Source: Chitinispirillaceae bacterium (GTDB taxonomy: Bacteria; Fibrobacterota; Chitinivibrionia; Chitinivibrionales; Chitinispirillaceae). Taken from it: DNA of 64,000 nucleotides. Of this stretch, positions 45,441-55,234 are shown one piece after another; positions within the stretch are counted from its first letter, which is position 1; each line of letters begins with the position of its first letter. Position numbers and translations under genes: made by a program. Location: contig JAFGIN010000143.1 of the NCBI GenBank assembly GCA_016929595.1, forward strand, positions 1 to 64,000, given 5' to 3'. Under the pieces are notes generated by a model. That model was given only the letters and a program-made list of their open reading frames with translations, searched no databases and was not told the DNA's origin.

Positions 45441-47330
45441 ATGGTTGAACGACGGAGAAAAAAACTGGGCGAAATTCTTATCGCACAGGGAATGATCACC
45501 GATGAACAGTTGCTGCAGGCGCTTCAGGAGCATAAAAGAAGCGGAATAAGTCTTGGAACTGTTCTGGTAAAGATGGGATATATCAGCGATGATGATTTAT
45601 CCAGCGTGCTTGGTGAGCAGATTCATCTACGCAGTAAGAAAAGGATTGGTGAGGTACTTATTGAAGCGGGTATTATTACAAATGAACAATTAAACGAGGG
45701 ACTTGACGAACAAAAAAATACAGGAGTCCGGCTTGGCAAATGTTTGATAAAGCTTGGGTTTATAACAGAAAGTAAACTTTTTGACGTTCTGAGCGCCCAG
45801 CTTGATGTGCAGCATGTTGTTCTTGAAAACTTTACCTTTTCCAAAGATCTTGTTCGTCTGATCCCTGAAGAGATGGCCAGAAGGTACAAAGCGATACCGT
45901 TGTTTGAGACAGATGGTATTCTCACCGTCGCGATGGCGGACCCTACCAATCTCAGAACTATCGATCATCTCAAATTTAAAACTGGTAAAGAGGTTGACCC
46001 GGTGATAGCGTCAGACGTGAGTATAATGGCTGCTATCGAAAAAAATTATAAGCTCGGTCTTGATGACATGTCACAGCTTTTCGAAAATGTTAGTGTCAAG
46101 AATGATGTCGACCTGATTAATAGGGAAGAAGAGGCAGAAAAAGGTATTACTGATGAAGAGGGGGCTCAGGTTGTCAAACTTGTCAATCTGATGATCAGTC
46201 AGGCTATTGCTGATGGAGCATCGGATATTCATCTGGAGCCACTTGAAAAATATGTACGACTGCGGTATCGTGTGGACGGGGATCTCAAAGAGAAAAACCC
46301 TATCCCGTTGCAATTAAGGCCCCAGATTACCTCCCGTCTGAAAATATTGTCCGGGATGGACATTGCCGAAAAGCGTAAACCCCAGGATGGGCGTTTTCAG
46401 GTTCGTGTTGATGGAAGGGAAGTTGATCTTCGTGTTTCATCTTATCCGGTCATGACCCGGCACCGGGGTGTTAATGAGAAAATAGTGATGCGTATTCTCG
46501 ATCCACAGTCAAAGAAACTTTCGCTTGATCAGATGGGATTTTTACCTAAGATGCTGGCTCAATTTGATGCGATAATACGAAAACCGGATGGCATTGTGCT
46601 TGTCACCGGTCCAACCGGGAGTGGAAAAAGTTCAACACTCTATTCTGTTCTGCAAACAATTCATGACATCACGATGAATATAGTGACAATGGAGGATCCG
46701 GTAGAACTGCATGTTGATGGTATCATACAGGGACAGATCAATTCAAAAGCGGGCTTTACATTTGCGGATGGCATGCGTTCTATTCTCCGGCAGGATCCCG
46801 ATGTGATAATGATTGGAGAAATGCGTGACCGGGAAACATCAGAGATGGCAATTCAGGCTGCGCTCACAGGGCATCTGGTCTTTTCGACACTTCATACCAA
46901 CGATTCACCAAGTGCTTACACCAGATTACTCGATATGGGACTTGAGCCATTTCTCATAACATCGACGGTTATCGGTATCGTTGCCCAGCGCCTTGTACGA
47001 AAAATATGTCAGAGGTGCAAACAACCCTATGAACCGGATCCTGAGCTTCTGGCCAGTCTGGGGTTACGTCCAGGGTTACCGATGTTTAAAGGTAAAGGGT
47101 GTAAGGTATGTAATGGAACGGGGTTTAAAGGACGTATGGGCTTGTATGAGCTGCTGGTTCCCGATGAAGAAATAACGAAAATGGTTATCCAGCATGCTCC
47201 CGCCGAACAGGTGAAACGACATTTATTGAAGCGAGGGGATTTTGACTCATTGCGACGTGACGGATTGAGGAAAGTATTGGATGGTAAGACAACACTTGAG
47301 CAGGTACTTGGAGCAACACAGGATGATTAA
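45441..47330 (+). CDS. pilB: Type IV pilus extension ATPase, PilB/GspE family
   Basis: A 629-aa ATPase. N-terminal MshEN-type domains (about 1-110) with repeats KKLGEILIAQGMITDEQLLQ and RIGEVLIEAGIITNEQLNEG, a second domain, then the ATPase core with Walker A GPTGSGKSS, Asp box EDPVE and Walker B-like QDPDVIMIGEMRD. Near the C-terminus a four-Cys zinc site (CQRCKQPY, CKVCNGTG). ATG 45441 is the first start matching the MshEN domain; a frame from 45321 is longer by 40 residues without homology. MshEN domains in relatives bind c-di-GMP, fitting the HD-GYP genes nearby. Confidence 0.92.
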   Translation: MVERRRKKLGEILIAQGMITDEQLLQALQEHKRSGISLGTVLVKMGYISDDDLSSVLGEQIHLRSKKRIGEVLIEAGIITNEQLNEGLDEQKNTGVRLGKCLIKLGFITESKLFDVLSAQLDVQHVVLENFTFSKDLVRLIPEEMARRYKAIPLFETDGILTVAMADPTNLRTIDHLKFKTGKEVDPVIASDVSIMAAIEKNYKLGLDDMSQLFENVSVKNDVDLINREEEAEKGITDEEGAQVVKLVNLMISQAIADGASDIHLEPLEKYVRLRYRVDGDLKEKNPIPLQLRPQITSRLKILSGMDIAEKRKPQDGRFQVRVDGREVDLRVSSYPVMTRHRGVNEKIVMRILDPQSKKLSLDQMGFLPKMLAQFDAIIRKPDGIVLVTGPTGSGKSSTLYSVLQTIHDITMNIVTMEDPVELHVDGIIQGQINSKAGFTFADGMRSILRQDPDVIMIGEMRDRETSEMAIQAALTGHLVFSTLHTNDSPSAYTRLLDMGLEPFLITSTVIGIVAQRLVRKICQRCKQPYEPDPELLASLGLRPGLPMFKGKGCKVCNGTGFKGRMGLYELLVPDEEITKMVIQHAPAEQVKRHLLKRGDFDSLRRDGLRKVLDGKTTLEQVLGATQDD

Positions 47331-49578
47331 AGGTTTGAACAGGGGATCGATTCTTGATAACCTGGTATTAAATAAAGTACAGAGAGATGCTGCGGCGTAT
47401 AATGATGGTCCTCAGCTAGTGTTTGCTGGAGCCGGAACCGGAAAGACACGGGTACTTACGGCCAAGATATGTTTTCTTCTGGAAAGTGGTGTGCCGCCAT
47501 CAGGAATTTTTGCAGCTACATTTACGAATAAAGCTGCAAAAGAGATGCGCTCACGTGTTGAAGAGTACCTGAAACGATCCTGCAACGGGATGTGGATAGG
47601 AACGTTTCATTCTCTCTGCACAAGAATACTGCGAAACGAAAGTGCTGCGATTGGATTCAGAAGTTCATTTTCGATCTATGATACCGATGATCAGCTGGTG
47701 CTGATAAAGCGGATTCTTAAAAAACTGGAGATTGACGATCGAAGTGCTTCTCCACGTTTCATTCTCGGCAGGATCTCAAGGCTTAAAAATAACTGTATTA
47801 CTCCGCGTGATGCTGCTAACGCGGCGGTGGGGTATAGTGAACAGGAATTGGTAAATGTTTACAAGTCATATCAGAAGGCGTTAACGGATCAGGATGCTAT
47901 GGATTTTGATGATCTTATCATGATGACCGTGCTGCTTTTCAAAGGAGTGCCGGAAATACTGCAGAAATACCATAATATCTTCCGGTATTATCTGATTGAT
48001 GAATTCCAGGATACCAATGCGTCACAGTTTGATCTTATCAAAATGCTTGCTAAAAAATCGGGGAATATTTTTGCAGTAGGTGATGATGATCAGAGTATTT
48101 ACAGCTGGAGAGGTGCGCAGGTAAAAAACATTCTTTCTTTCGAAAAAGAGTTTGATGCTACAAGGGTGTTCAAACTGGAACAGAATTACCGTTCAACAAA
48201 AAAGATTCTTGATTTTTCCAATGCTGTAATTTCTGAAAATGCAAACAGAGCCCCCAAAGAGTTATGGTCTGAAAGGTTGATTGGTGATACAGTGGCGGTA
48301 ACGCGGTATCGTGATGACAGGCAGGAGGCACAAACTGTTGCTGTAAAAGTCAGAAGATTAATTGATAATAATACCCGCGGAACAGATATCGCCATACTGT
48401 TCAGAACCAATGCTCAGTCACGCTCATTTGAGGAGTCGTTTCGAAGACATAAGATTCCGTATGTTCTGGTAGGCGGAATGAGTTTTTACGAGCGAATGGA
48501 AATAAAAGACTGTCTTGCGTTTCTTCGTCTTCTTGTTAATCCAAGGGATTCAATCAGTTTTGAGCGTATTTACAATAAACCGGTACGTGGACTTGGTGAA
48601 AAAGCTATGGAAGCGATTACCGAAAAGGCAGCAGTTCTCAAGCTTTCTCTGCTTGAGACACTTCTTGTTGTCAATACTGAAGAGTTCGGGAGCAGGAGCA
48701 GGAGCGGCTTTTCTGAACTGAAGACGGTGTTTGAGCTGCTGTTTGGAATGTACAAAAGTAAAGAGACTTTTGTAGAAATTTTAAAACAGGCTCTTGATCT
48801 TTCGGGATACTGGAAATCGCTGAAAATGGAAGCCAGTGTTGAAAATGAGAGTCGTATGGAAAATATCGAGGAACTCGGTAATGCACTTGCAATATGGGAA
48901 AAGGAAAACCCGGGAAGAGATCTGTCTGCGTTTCTGGAAGAGGTTGCGCTGGTCAGTGATGTTGATTCGTGGGAAAAAAAAGATCTTGCTGTTAACATGA
49001 TGACGATGCATAGTGCAAAGGGACTTGAGTTCAGAAATGTTTTTCTTGTGGGAATCGAAGATGGAATTATCCCATCAAAGCAGAATTTTGACAGTGAATC
49101 TTCCATCGAAGAGGAGCGGCGGCTGTTTTATGTCGGAGCAACCCGTGCGATAGATACACTTGAGTGCTCTTATGCTGAGCGGCGGCTGCGTTTTGGACAA
49201 GTGCAGTTTGAAACGCCTTCAAGGTTTCTGGAAGCGATACCACCCGGACTTTATCAGTTTAATAATGAAAGTTCCGTTTTTGATGATGAACGGAGAATCG
49301 AACAGCCCAGGGTACAACCGATGCCAGCAGTCCTGATTAATAAGCGTTCTGGTAAAAAAACTCCTGTCAGCTATAATGAATTTGATCAACGACCTGCATT
49401 TCCCTCCTGTTCGCAGGAGACCGTTGAGTTCCGGATAGGGCAGCATGTGCGACACAAAGTACATGGACCGGGAAAGATACTGACGATAAGCGGCTTTGGT
49501 GAGGATATGAAACTCACCGTACTGTTTAATAATGGACAACGATTAAAAATGATGGCAAAATTTGCAGCATTTGAATAA
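47323..49578 (+). CDS. UvrD/PcrA-type DNA helicase
   Basis: A superfamily 1 helicase of 751 aa. Motifs: Q-like NKVQRDAAAY, Walker A FAGAGTGKTRVLT, Ia FAATFTNKAAKEM, II LIDEFQDTN, III GDDDQSIYSWRGA, IV LEQNYRSTKKIL, V MTMHSAKGLEFRNVFL and VI RRLFYVGATRA. It unwinds DNA in repair and replication restart. The start ATG 47323 overlaps the pilB stop (ATGATTAA). A C-terminal Tudor-like segment (QHVRHKVHGPGKILTI) as in PcrA is seen, which binds RNA polymerase in PcrA. Confidence 0.93.
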   Translation: MIKGLNRGSILDNLVLNKVQRDAAAYNDGPQLVFAGAGTGKTRVLTAKICFLLESGVPPSGIFAATFTNKAAKEMRSRVEEYLKRSCNGMWIGTFHSLCTRILRNESAAIGFRSSFSIYDTDDQLVLIKRILKKLEIDDRSASPRFILGRISRLKNNCITPRDAANAAVGYSEQELVNVYKSYQKALTDQDAMDFDDLIMMTVLLFKGVPEILQKYHNIFRYYLIDEFQDTNASQFDLIKMLAKKSGNIFAVGDDDQSIYSWRGAQVKNILSFEKEFDATRVFKLEQNYRSTKKILDFSNAVISENANRAPKELWSERLIGDTVAVTRYRDDRQEAQTVAVKVRRLIDNNTRGTDIAILFRTNAQSRSFEESFRRHKIPYVLVGGMSFYERMEIKDCLAFLRLLVNPRDSISFERIYNKPVRGLGEKAMEAITEKAAVLKLSLLETLLVVNTEEFGSRSRSGFSELKTVFELLFGMYKSKETFVEILKQALDLSGYWKSLKMEASVENESRMENIEELGNALAIWEKENPGRDLSAFLEEVALVSDVDSWEKKDLAVNMMTMHSAKGLEFRNVFLVGIEDGIIPSKQNFDSESSIEEERRLFYVGATRAIDTLECSYAERRLRFGQVQFETPSRFLEAIPPGLYQFNNESSVFDDERRIEQPRVQPMPAVLINKRSGKKTPVSYNEFDQRPAFPSCSQETVEFRIGQHVRHKVHGPGKILTISGFGEDMKLTVLFNNGQRLKMMAKFAAFE

Positions 49579-49598
49579 TACGGTAAAGGATAAAAACG

Positions 49599-49883
49599 AT
49601 GATTGACAAAAAGGACGTGTTGCACATAGCGGCACTTGCCCGTTTGACACTTTCTGAAGAAGAAGTTGAGGGAATGACAAAACAGCTTGATTCGATTCTT
49701 GGCTACATCGATCTGCTTAACAGTGCAGATACATCGGGCGTTGAAGCATCAGCTCATATGAAATATGATCATAATCCACTGAGAGAAGATGCAACAAAGG
49801 AATCACTGCCGCATGATGAGCTCCTCCGGAATGGGCCTTCGGTCAGGAAAGGGCATTTTGCGGTGCCAAAAGTGATTGGATAA
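49599..49883 (+). CDS. gatC: Asp/Glu-tRNA amidotransferase subunit C
   Basis: A 94-aa GatC subunit of the tRNA-dependent amidotransferase that makes Gln-tRNA or Asn-tRNA. Family block: HIAALARLTLSEEEVEGMTKQLDSILGYIDLLNSADTSGVEAS (seen 8-50), then NPLREDATKESLPHDE. gatA and gatB are not in the window, so the complex is split. It sits 20 nt after the helicase. Confidence 0.93.
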   Translation: MIDKKDVLHIAALARLTLSEEEVEGMTKQLDSILGYIDLLNSADTSGVEASAHMKYDHNPLREDATKESLPHDELLRNGPSVRKGHFAVPKVIG

Positions 49884-49884
49884 A

Positions 49885-50631
49885 ATGACGATGAACAAAG
49901 TATTATGCGTTATACCTGCCAGGTATGCATCAAGTCGTTTACCGGGAAAACCGTTAGCGCTCATTAGTGGAAAGCCACTGGTTATGTGGGCTTATGAGCG
50001 GGCCCTTGCATCCGGGGCTTTTGACAAGGTCTGTGTTGCAACTGATGATCAGAGAATTCTGGATACGGTACAAAACTGTGGTGGGGAAGTGGTGATGACT
50101 TCATCAAAACACTCGCGGGGAACTGATCGTGTGTTTGAGGTTACAGAAAAGGTCAAATGTACTCACGTTGTGAATCTGCAGGGGGATGAACCGGTTTTGC
50201 CTGTTGATGTGGTTAAAGATTTTACCCGTGCACTTACGCAAATTAATGGTAATTCCTTGCTAACAATTGTATCACATGCTACAATCAGTGATATAGACAG
50301 ACCTGATGTTGTTAAGGTGGTACTGAACCGGATGGATGAGGCGCTTTATTTTTCGAGGTCGCCAATTCCATTCGAACGTGAAGGAAAAGGTGTTTTTTAC
50401 AAGCACAAAGGTATTTACGGATTCTCTGTTGATGCTTTGAGACGGTTCTGTTCATTTGCGGAAGGGGACCTGGAGAAGAGAGAGAGTCTGGAACAACTCA
50501 GGGCGCTCGAGAATGGGATGAGCATCAAGTGTCTTATCCGGAATTTTGATTCCATTGGAATTGATACTCCGGAGGATCTTGAAGCGTTCAGGGCAATGGT
50601 AGCGATGGGTAAATATGGAGTTGGAATCTAA
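49885..50631 (+). CDS. kdsB: 3-deoxy-manno-octulosonate cytidylyltransferase
   Basis: Activates Kdo as CMP-Kdo for lipopolysaccharide core synthesis. Motifs: VIPARYASSRLPGKPL, VATDDQRI, NLQGDEPV, and YFSRSPIPFER. This supports a Gram-negative envelope. ATG 49885 follows GGA; TTG 49876 is possible. The 3' end overlaps the next gene by 17 nt. Confidence 0.93.
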   Translation: MTMNKVLCVIPARYASSRLPGKPLALISGKPLVMWAYERALASGAFDKVCVATDDQRILDTVQNCGGEVVMTSSKHSRGTDRVFEVTEKVKCTHVVNLQGDEPVLPVDVVKDFTRALTQINGNSLLTIVSHATISDIDRPDVVKVVLNRMDEALYFSRSPIPFEREGKGVFYKHKGIYGFSVDALRRFCSFAEGDLEKRESLEQLRALENGMSIKCLIRNFDSIGIDTPEDLEAFRAMVAMGKYGVGI

Positions 50632-52072
50632 ACACATTCTGGTAGTTGATGATGAGATTTCAATTGCTGAAATTCTCAGTCAATTTTTACGGAAAAAGGG
50701 ATATAAAATTACCACAGCTTCAAGTGGTGATGCAGCTCTTGGAATTATACATGCAACAGATATTGACCTGGTGATTTCTGACATAAAGATGCCCGGAATG
50801 TCGGGCGTTGACCTGCTGAAAGTGATTAAACTGGAAAGACCTGAAATTCAGGTCTTAATGACTACCGGGTTTCCTACACTGGATACTGCCATTGAAGCGT
50901 TAAAGCTTGGAGCGGTTGATTATCTGACCAAACCGTTTCATCTTGAAGAAATTGGTGAAAAGGTCAAAAGGGCGTTTTCTAACAGGAAAATGGAGGAGGA
51001 AAATCTTCTTTTTTCCCGCCTCGTTTCGCTTCATGAAGTAACAAAGATCCTTTCGTTAACCAGAGAGCTTGATGATCTTCATAAAAAATTTCTTGATTTT
51101 TGTATAAAAATGGTGAAGGCAGATGGGGGGGCACTTTTTTTTACTACTGCCGATGGAAAATTATCACCGGCACTTTTTCAGGGTGTCTGGACCCAGAGAA
51201 CTTTCTGGCTCAACAGGCATATCTACTCATCATCGTTGTGGGTCGCAAACTCTGAGGAGCCCCTGGTGATTGAGCAAGGTCAGTCACCACTTCCTGGTGG
51301 TGTTCATCCAATTCCGCCAGAGGTGTCTTCATTGATCGCTTTGCCTCTGAAAACGCCATCGCGCACTATAGGTGTTCTTAATCTGGCAAGGCTCCCCGGA
51401 AAGGAGCGTTTCTCAAGTCTTGATCTGGAAATTATCAATGTTTTATCATCTCAGGCGAGCATTTCTATTGAAAACGTCCGTTTATACTATAATATTCATG
51501 ATAATTATCTCAAAACAATACGCGCTTTTGCTCTGGCTGTTGAAGCAAAAGACGAATACACCCATGGCCACTCAGAAAATGTCATGAAATACACGGTGAT
51601 TTTAGCAAAGCATATGGGGTTGTCTGATGCGGAAATAGAACATGTAAAGTATGCTGGATTACTTCATGATATTGGAAAAATTGGTATTAGTGAGGCGATT
51701 CTCAATAAAGCAGCCAAGCTTACCGATGGTGAATTCAGTGAGATCAAGAAACATCCGGAATTGGGAGCCAGGATTATTTCAGATGTTCCTTTTTTGAAAT
51801 CACTGGTTCCAATGGTTCTGCATCATCATGAATTCTACAATGGACTTGGTTACCCAAATGGTATCTCCGGTGAGGTGATACCATTTGGAGCGAGGATATT
51901 AAGTGTTTCGGATGCTTTCGAAGCAATGACATCCAATCGGCCTTACAGGAAATCATTACCCAGAGAAGTTGCGTTTAAAATACTGTTCGACGAAAAAGGA
52001 AAGCAATTCGATCCACAAATTGTTGATGCATTTCTTGATGTTATGCAAAAGGAGGGGAATATAGGCGTGTGA
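50615..52072 (+). CDS. Response regulator with GAF and HD-GYP domains
   Basis: A 485-aa protein. REC (about 5-120; phosphoacceptor Asp56 in LVISDIKMPG, TGFPT and KPF), GAF (about 140-290) and C-terminal HD-GYP (about 300-480) with GHSENVMK, LLHDIGKIGI, KHPELGARI, LHHHEFYNGLGYP. It probably degrades cyclic di-GMP under phosphorylation control. Coupled to kdsB by overlap, and close to the pilus genes. Confidence 0.92.
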   Translation: MELESKHILVVDDEISIAEILSQFLRKKGYKITTASSGDAALGIIHATDIDLVISDIKMPGMSGVDLLKVIKLERPEIQVLMTTGFPTLDTAIEALKLGAVDYLTKPFHLEEIGEKVKRAFSNRKMEEENLLFSRLVSLHEVTKILSLTRELDDLHKKFLDFCIKMVKADGGALFFTTADGKLSPALFQGVWTQRTFWLNRHIYSSSLWVANSEEPLVIEQGQSPLPGGVHPIPPEVSSLIALPLKTPSRTIGVLNLARLPGKERFSSLDLEIINVLSSQASISIENVRLYYNIHDNYLKTIRAFALAVEAKDEYTHGHSENVMKYTVILAKHMGLSDAEIEHVKYAGLLHDIGKIGISEAILNKAAKLTDGEFSEIKKHPELGARIISDVPFLKSLVPMVLHHHEFYNGLGYPNGISGEVIPFGARILSVSDAFEAMTSNRPYRKSLPREVAFKILFDEKGKQFDPQIVDAFLDVMQKEGNIGV

Positions 52073-52277
52073 AGAGGGTGTGTCACGTCGCAAACCTGTG
52101 CATCATGACCTGACTTATGCACCAGACGCAGGGGCCAGTTGGGTGTATTCGATTTTTGGTGCAAAGGTCGGATAATAAATTTAACCGGAACAGTTGAACA
52201 TTCTGATTCTAAAAATGATATTTAATATCTGTTCTATAATATATTTTGCTGGCTAAAGGAATTTCTGGCTATCAGAT

Positions 52278-53186
52278 ATGAAAAAAAATACGCAATTTAT
52301 TAACAGTATTGATATTCAGAAAGAGTATCTAAGCATCGTACAGTATTCGCCACAGGATAACGCTGTCGTTTTGATGGCAATACAGCCCATGGCCGCTGGC
52401 GGGATAGATACTATCTGGAGCAGGACATCAAGTGCTTTGCTAGAATTGAAAACAAAATATAAATTCAGCAGTTCTGAAATAATATGCTCCGTACCCGCCG
52501 AACTTGCATTTGTAAAGAGGTTGACTATAGATGAGACTATTGCAAAATCACCTGAAATGTTAGAATGGGAATTCAGTCAGCATCTGTTGGGATCTATGGA
52601 AGAGTACGCTGTAGATTTTCAGAATGATGGTATATTTCAGTCACAGACGTGCGATGAGTATCTTGCAGTTGCATATCGTAAAGAAAATCTGGATCATCTT
52701 CTTTCTGCGCTTAAAGTGCTGAAGCTCAAACCGTTGGTTATCGATCTCGACATGTTTGCAGTTGTTACTGTTTTCGAAGCGAATTATAAAGATCGGGTAT
52801 CTGAACCGGCGATGCTTGTTCATTCTGAAGGCGGTAGAACTAAAATTTTACTGACTCAGGAGGGGTATTTCATTGATACGCATATTTTCGAGTCTGAAAA
52901 TGAGCAGACTGATCCAGGTACGTTTGCTGAGAGGTTTGTTGGAGAACTGAATAGTTTTTTACAATACAACTCTTCCAGGCTGACCCAGTCTGTATCATTA
53001 TATTTCACGGGTTCTTTGTTTGCCGATCAGGATTTTTTTAACGCAGTTATTTTAAAAACCGGGAATGGTGAACTTTTAAACCCATTTCGTGAAATTGGTT
53101 GTCGGGTTGGTACTGAGAGTGATCAGATGACTTATGCACCACAGCTCGCTGTTGCAGTAGGATTGGCATTACGGGGGTATGAATAG
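52278..53186 (+). CDS. PilM-like type IV pilus actin-fold protein
   Basis: A 302-aa protein fitting PilM/GspL actin-like folds: INSIDIQKEYLSIVQY at the N-terminus (phosphate-1-like), IICSVPAELAFVKRL, EMLEWEFSQHLLG, and PLVIDLDMFAVVTVFEANY. Some catalytic residues diverge. Followed directly by a PilN-like gene, as in pilMN operons. pilB is 5 kb upstream. Confidence 0.75.
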   Translation: MKKNTQFINSIDIQKEYLSIVQYSPQDNAVVLMAIQPMAAGGIDTIWSRTSSALLELKTKYKFSSSEIICSVPAELAFVKRLTIDETIAKSPEMLEWEFSQHLLGSMEEYAVDFQNDGIFQSQTCDEYLAVAYRKENLDHLLSALKVLKLKPLVIDLDMFAVVTVFEANYKDRVSEPAMLVHSEGGRTKILLTQEGYFIDTHIFESENEQTDPGTFAERFVGELNSFLQYNSSRLTQSVSLYFTGSLFADQDFFNAVILKTGNGELLNPFREIGCRVGTESDQMTYAPQLAVAVGLALRGYE

Positions 53187-53192
53187 TAGCAG

Positions 53193-54104
53193 ATGATACG
53201 AATTAATCTTTTAAAAAGTGCTGCGCGAAAAAAGGCAAAACCGGGAAATATCCTTACCCCAAAGGTAATGATTATTGCCCTTATAGCGGTTATATGCGGT
53301 ATAGGTGCATTTTTGGGTATTACATTAAAGCCTGTAAGAAAACCGGCCAGGACAGCGGCACCGACAGTCGCGGTTACTGTTCCACCACCGGTTCCTGTTC
53401 GGTCAGGACCAGATATGATAGAGGAAGTAGTAAAAGAGATAGGTGAGCGGCACAATGAACCTGCCAGGCTCAATATTCCATATCCGGAGATGACTTTTCT
53501 TGAAAAAGTCAATTATGAAGCGTTGTTTGCCAGACAGGTATTTCTGCTCCTGAGCAGAGCGATACCACCAGGGATCGGGCTCAAAATGCTTGAGGTTGAT
53601 AATTTTCTTACTGTATATGCTACAGGGGTTGGAGACTCCAGAGAGTTAATCAGTTCAACTTTTACTGCATTGAAGAATGAGAAACTTGAAATTTTATCAC
53701 AACCGCACTCATATATATCCGCAAATGGAAGTAAAGGGTACAAATTTGTAGTCACATGCAAAGCTGATTTTGGCATAGATCATGGGGATCCTTTTCAAGC
53801 TTGGGAACATATCGATACAAGGGAGAATATTCCATTTATTATCAAAAAAATTTCTGAAATCGGGGTTGCTAACAAAATATCTTTCAAAGGTAAACCAGTT
53901 CAGACTTCTGCCGAGGATGTCGGGTTGTACCGGAGATATATCTACAGTTTCAAAGGTAAGGGTGAGTATAAGAGTTTTGTAAGCTTGATTCTGGGTCTTT
54001 ACACGGAGAAGATTCCCTGTGCTTTTAAAAAAGTTGTTTTGAACGCTGGTACTGGAACTGATGTAGATATTGCGATGGACATTCTCCTTACCTTGAAAGA
54101 ATAA
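53193..54104 (+). CDS. PilN-like pilus assembly protein, single-pass membrane
   Basis: A 303-aa protein with the PilN-style N-terminus MIRINLLKS followed by one membrane helix (MIIALIAVICGIGAFLGI, about 27-45), a Pro/Val linker and a periplasmic domain with two ferredoxin-like folds. The length is greater than usual PilN (about 180), so it may include PilO-like sequence in one chain. No pilO or pilP is in view. It follows PilM by 6 nt. Confidence 0.7.
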   Translation: MIRINLLKSAARKKAKPGNILTPKVMIIALIAVICGIGAFLGITLKPVRKPARTAAPTVAVTVPPPVPVRSGPDMIEEVVKEIGERHNEPARLNIPYPEMTFLEKVNYEALFARQVFLLLSRAIPPGIGLKMLEVDNFLTVYATGVGDSRELISSTFTALKNEKLEILSQPHSYISANGSKGYKFVVTCKADFGIDHGDPFQAWEHIDTRENIPFIIKKISEIGVANKISFKGKPVQTSAEDVGLYRRYIYSFKGKGEYKSFVSLILGLYTEKIPCAFKKVVLNAGTGTDVDIAMDILLTLKE

Positions 54105-54105
54105 C

Positions 54106-54660
54106 ATGCGTTTGCGAATTATTGCCGGAGAGCTTGGGGGGCGCTACATTACGCTCAAGGAAGGTGAGACCGCTTTTCGGCCCACACAGGAACGGGTTCG
54201 TCAGTCGGTCGCTGAAATTCTTAAGCACATTACTAAAGGTTCCATTGTTGCAGACATCTGTGCTGGAAGTGGGGCTTTTGGTTTTGAGATGATCAGCAGA
54301 GGTGCTGATACAGTCGATTTTATTGAAAAAGACCGTCAGCGGGCAAAGAAAATTAGTGAAAATGCTGAGATTCTTGGATGTGCTCACAAATGTACCGTTT
54401 ATCCCCGCGATATACTTTTTTTCCTGAAAGCTTCCATTCGCCGTTACGATATCATCTATTTTGATCCTCCGTATGATATGTCTCTGAGTGACTCTATCGT
54501 CTCTGATCTGGGAGGACTATTAACAGAGGATGGAATACTGATTTTTGAGCATCGTCGCGATACTATCAATCGTGAGAATCTATACTCACATCTGAAATTG
54601 TATGATTCTCGTGTATATGGAGAGACTGTAACAGATTTTTTTGAAACTAAAAAATCATAA
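54106..54660 (+). CDS. rsmD: 16S rRNA (guanine-966 N2)-methyltransferase
   Basis: A 184-aa Rossmann methyltransferase. Seen: RIIAGELGGRYI and RPTQERVRQSVAEIL at the N-terminus, SAM-binding DICAGSGAFGFEMISRGA and catalytic DPPYD. The start is one base after the PilN stop. The downstream hairpin and coaD neighbour are the common rsmD-coaD arrangement. Confidence 0.92.
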   Translation: MRLRIIAGELGGRYITLKEGETAFRPTQERVRQSVAEILKHITKGSIVADICAGSGAFGFEMISRGADTVDFIEKDRQRAKKISENAEILGCAHKCTVYPRDILFFLKASIRRYDIIYFDPPYDMSLSDSIVSDLGGLLTEDGILIFEHRRDTINRENLYSHLKLYDSRVYGETVTDFFETKKS

Positions 54661-54669
54661 ACTTTGCTG

Positions 54670-54712
54670 CCCGGGTATTTTGAATACCGGGACAGCCACT
54701 TTATTTTTCATA
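54670..54712 (+). terminator. Possible weak terminator after rsmD
   Basis: CCCGGGTATT pairs with AATACCGGGA across TTG-type loop with one bulge, then TTTATTTTTC about 13 nt on. Not immediate, so weak. Confidence 0.45.
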
Positions 54713-54727
54713 AGGAACTGTGTCTGA

Positions 54728-55213
54728 ATGAAAACCGCGTTATATCCTGGTACCTTTGATCCTATCACCTATGGGCATATCGACATTGCAAAAAGAGCAT
54801 CGCAGATCTTTAACAGGGTCATAGCAGTGGTTGCTGAAAATCCATCTAAGAATCCATTATTCAGTGTTGAAGAGCGTCTGGAAATGGTTACAGAATCTTT
54901 AATGGATGTTAAAAATCTCGAGGTTATTCGTTATGATGGTCTCATTGTAGACTGTCTCAGGGAGAACAATGGATCTGTAATAATCAGAGGACTCCGGGCA
55001 CTTTCCGATTTTGAATATGAATTTCAGATGGCGTATACAAATCGTAATCTTTATTCTGTTGCTGAAACCGTTTTTTTCATGCCTAGTTCCAAATATACCT
55101 ATCTCAGTTCAACAATGGTGAAACAGATTGGCCGTTTAAATGGAGCTATATCTGACTTTGTACCTGATCATGTTAAAATGAGACTTCAGAAAAAATTCAG
55201 TATCAGCAGTTAA
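54728..55213 (+). CDS. coaD: Phosphopantetheine adenylyltransferase
   Basis: Makes dephospho-CoA from 4'-phosphopantetheine and ATP. The HxGH-type motif is seen in YPGTFDPITYGHIDIAKRA, with IIRGLRALSDFEYEFQMA and SSTMVKQI. The 161-aa length is normal. With panD at 11.5 kb it shows that CoA synthesis is encoded. Confidence 0.94.
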   Translation: MKTALYPGTFDPITYGHIDIAKRASQIFNRVIAVVAENPSKNPLFSVEERLEMVTESLMDVKNLEVIRYDGLIVDCLRENNGSVIIRGLRALSDFEYEFQMAYTNRNLYSVAETVFFMPSSKYTYLSSTMVKQIGRLNGAISDFVPDHVKMRLQKKFSISS

Positions 55214-55234
55214 CCGGAAGGGGTATACTGTCAA

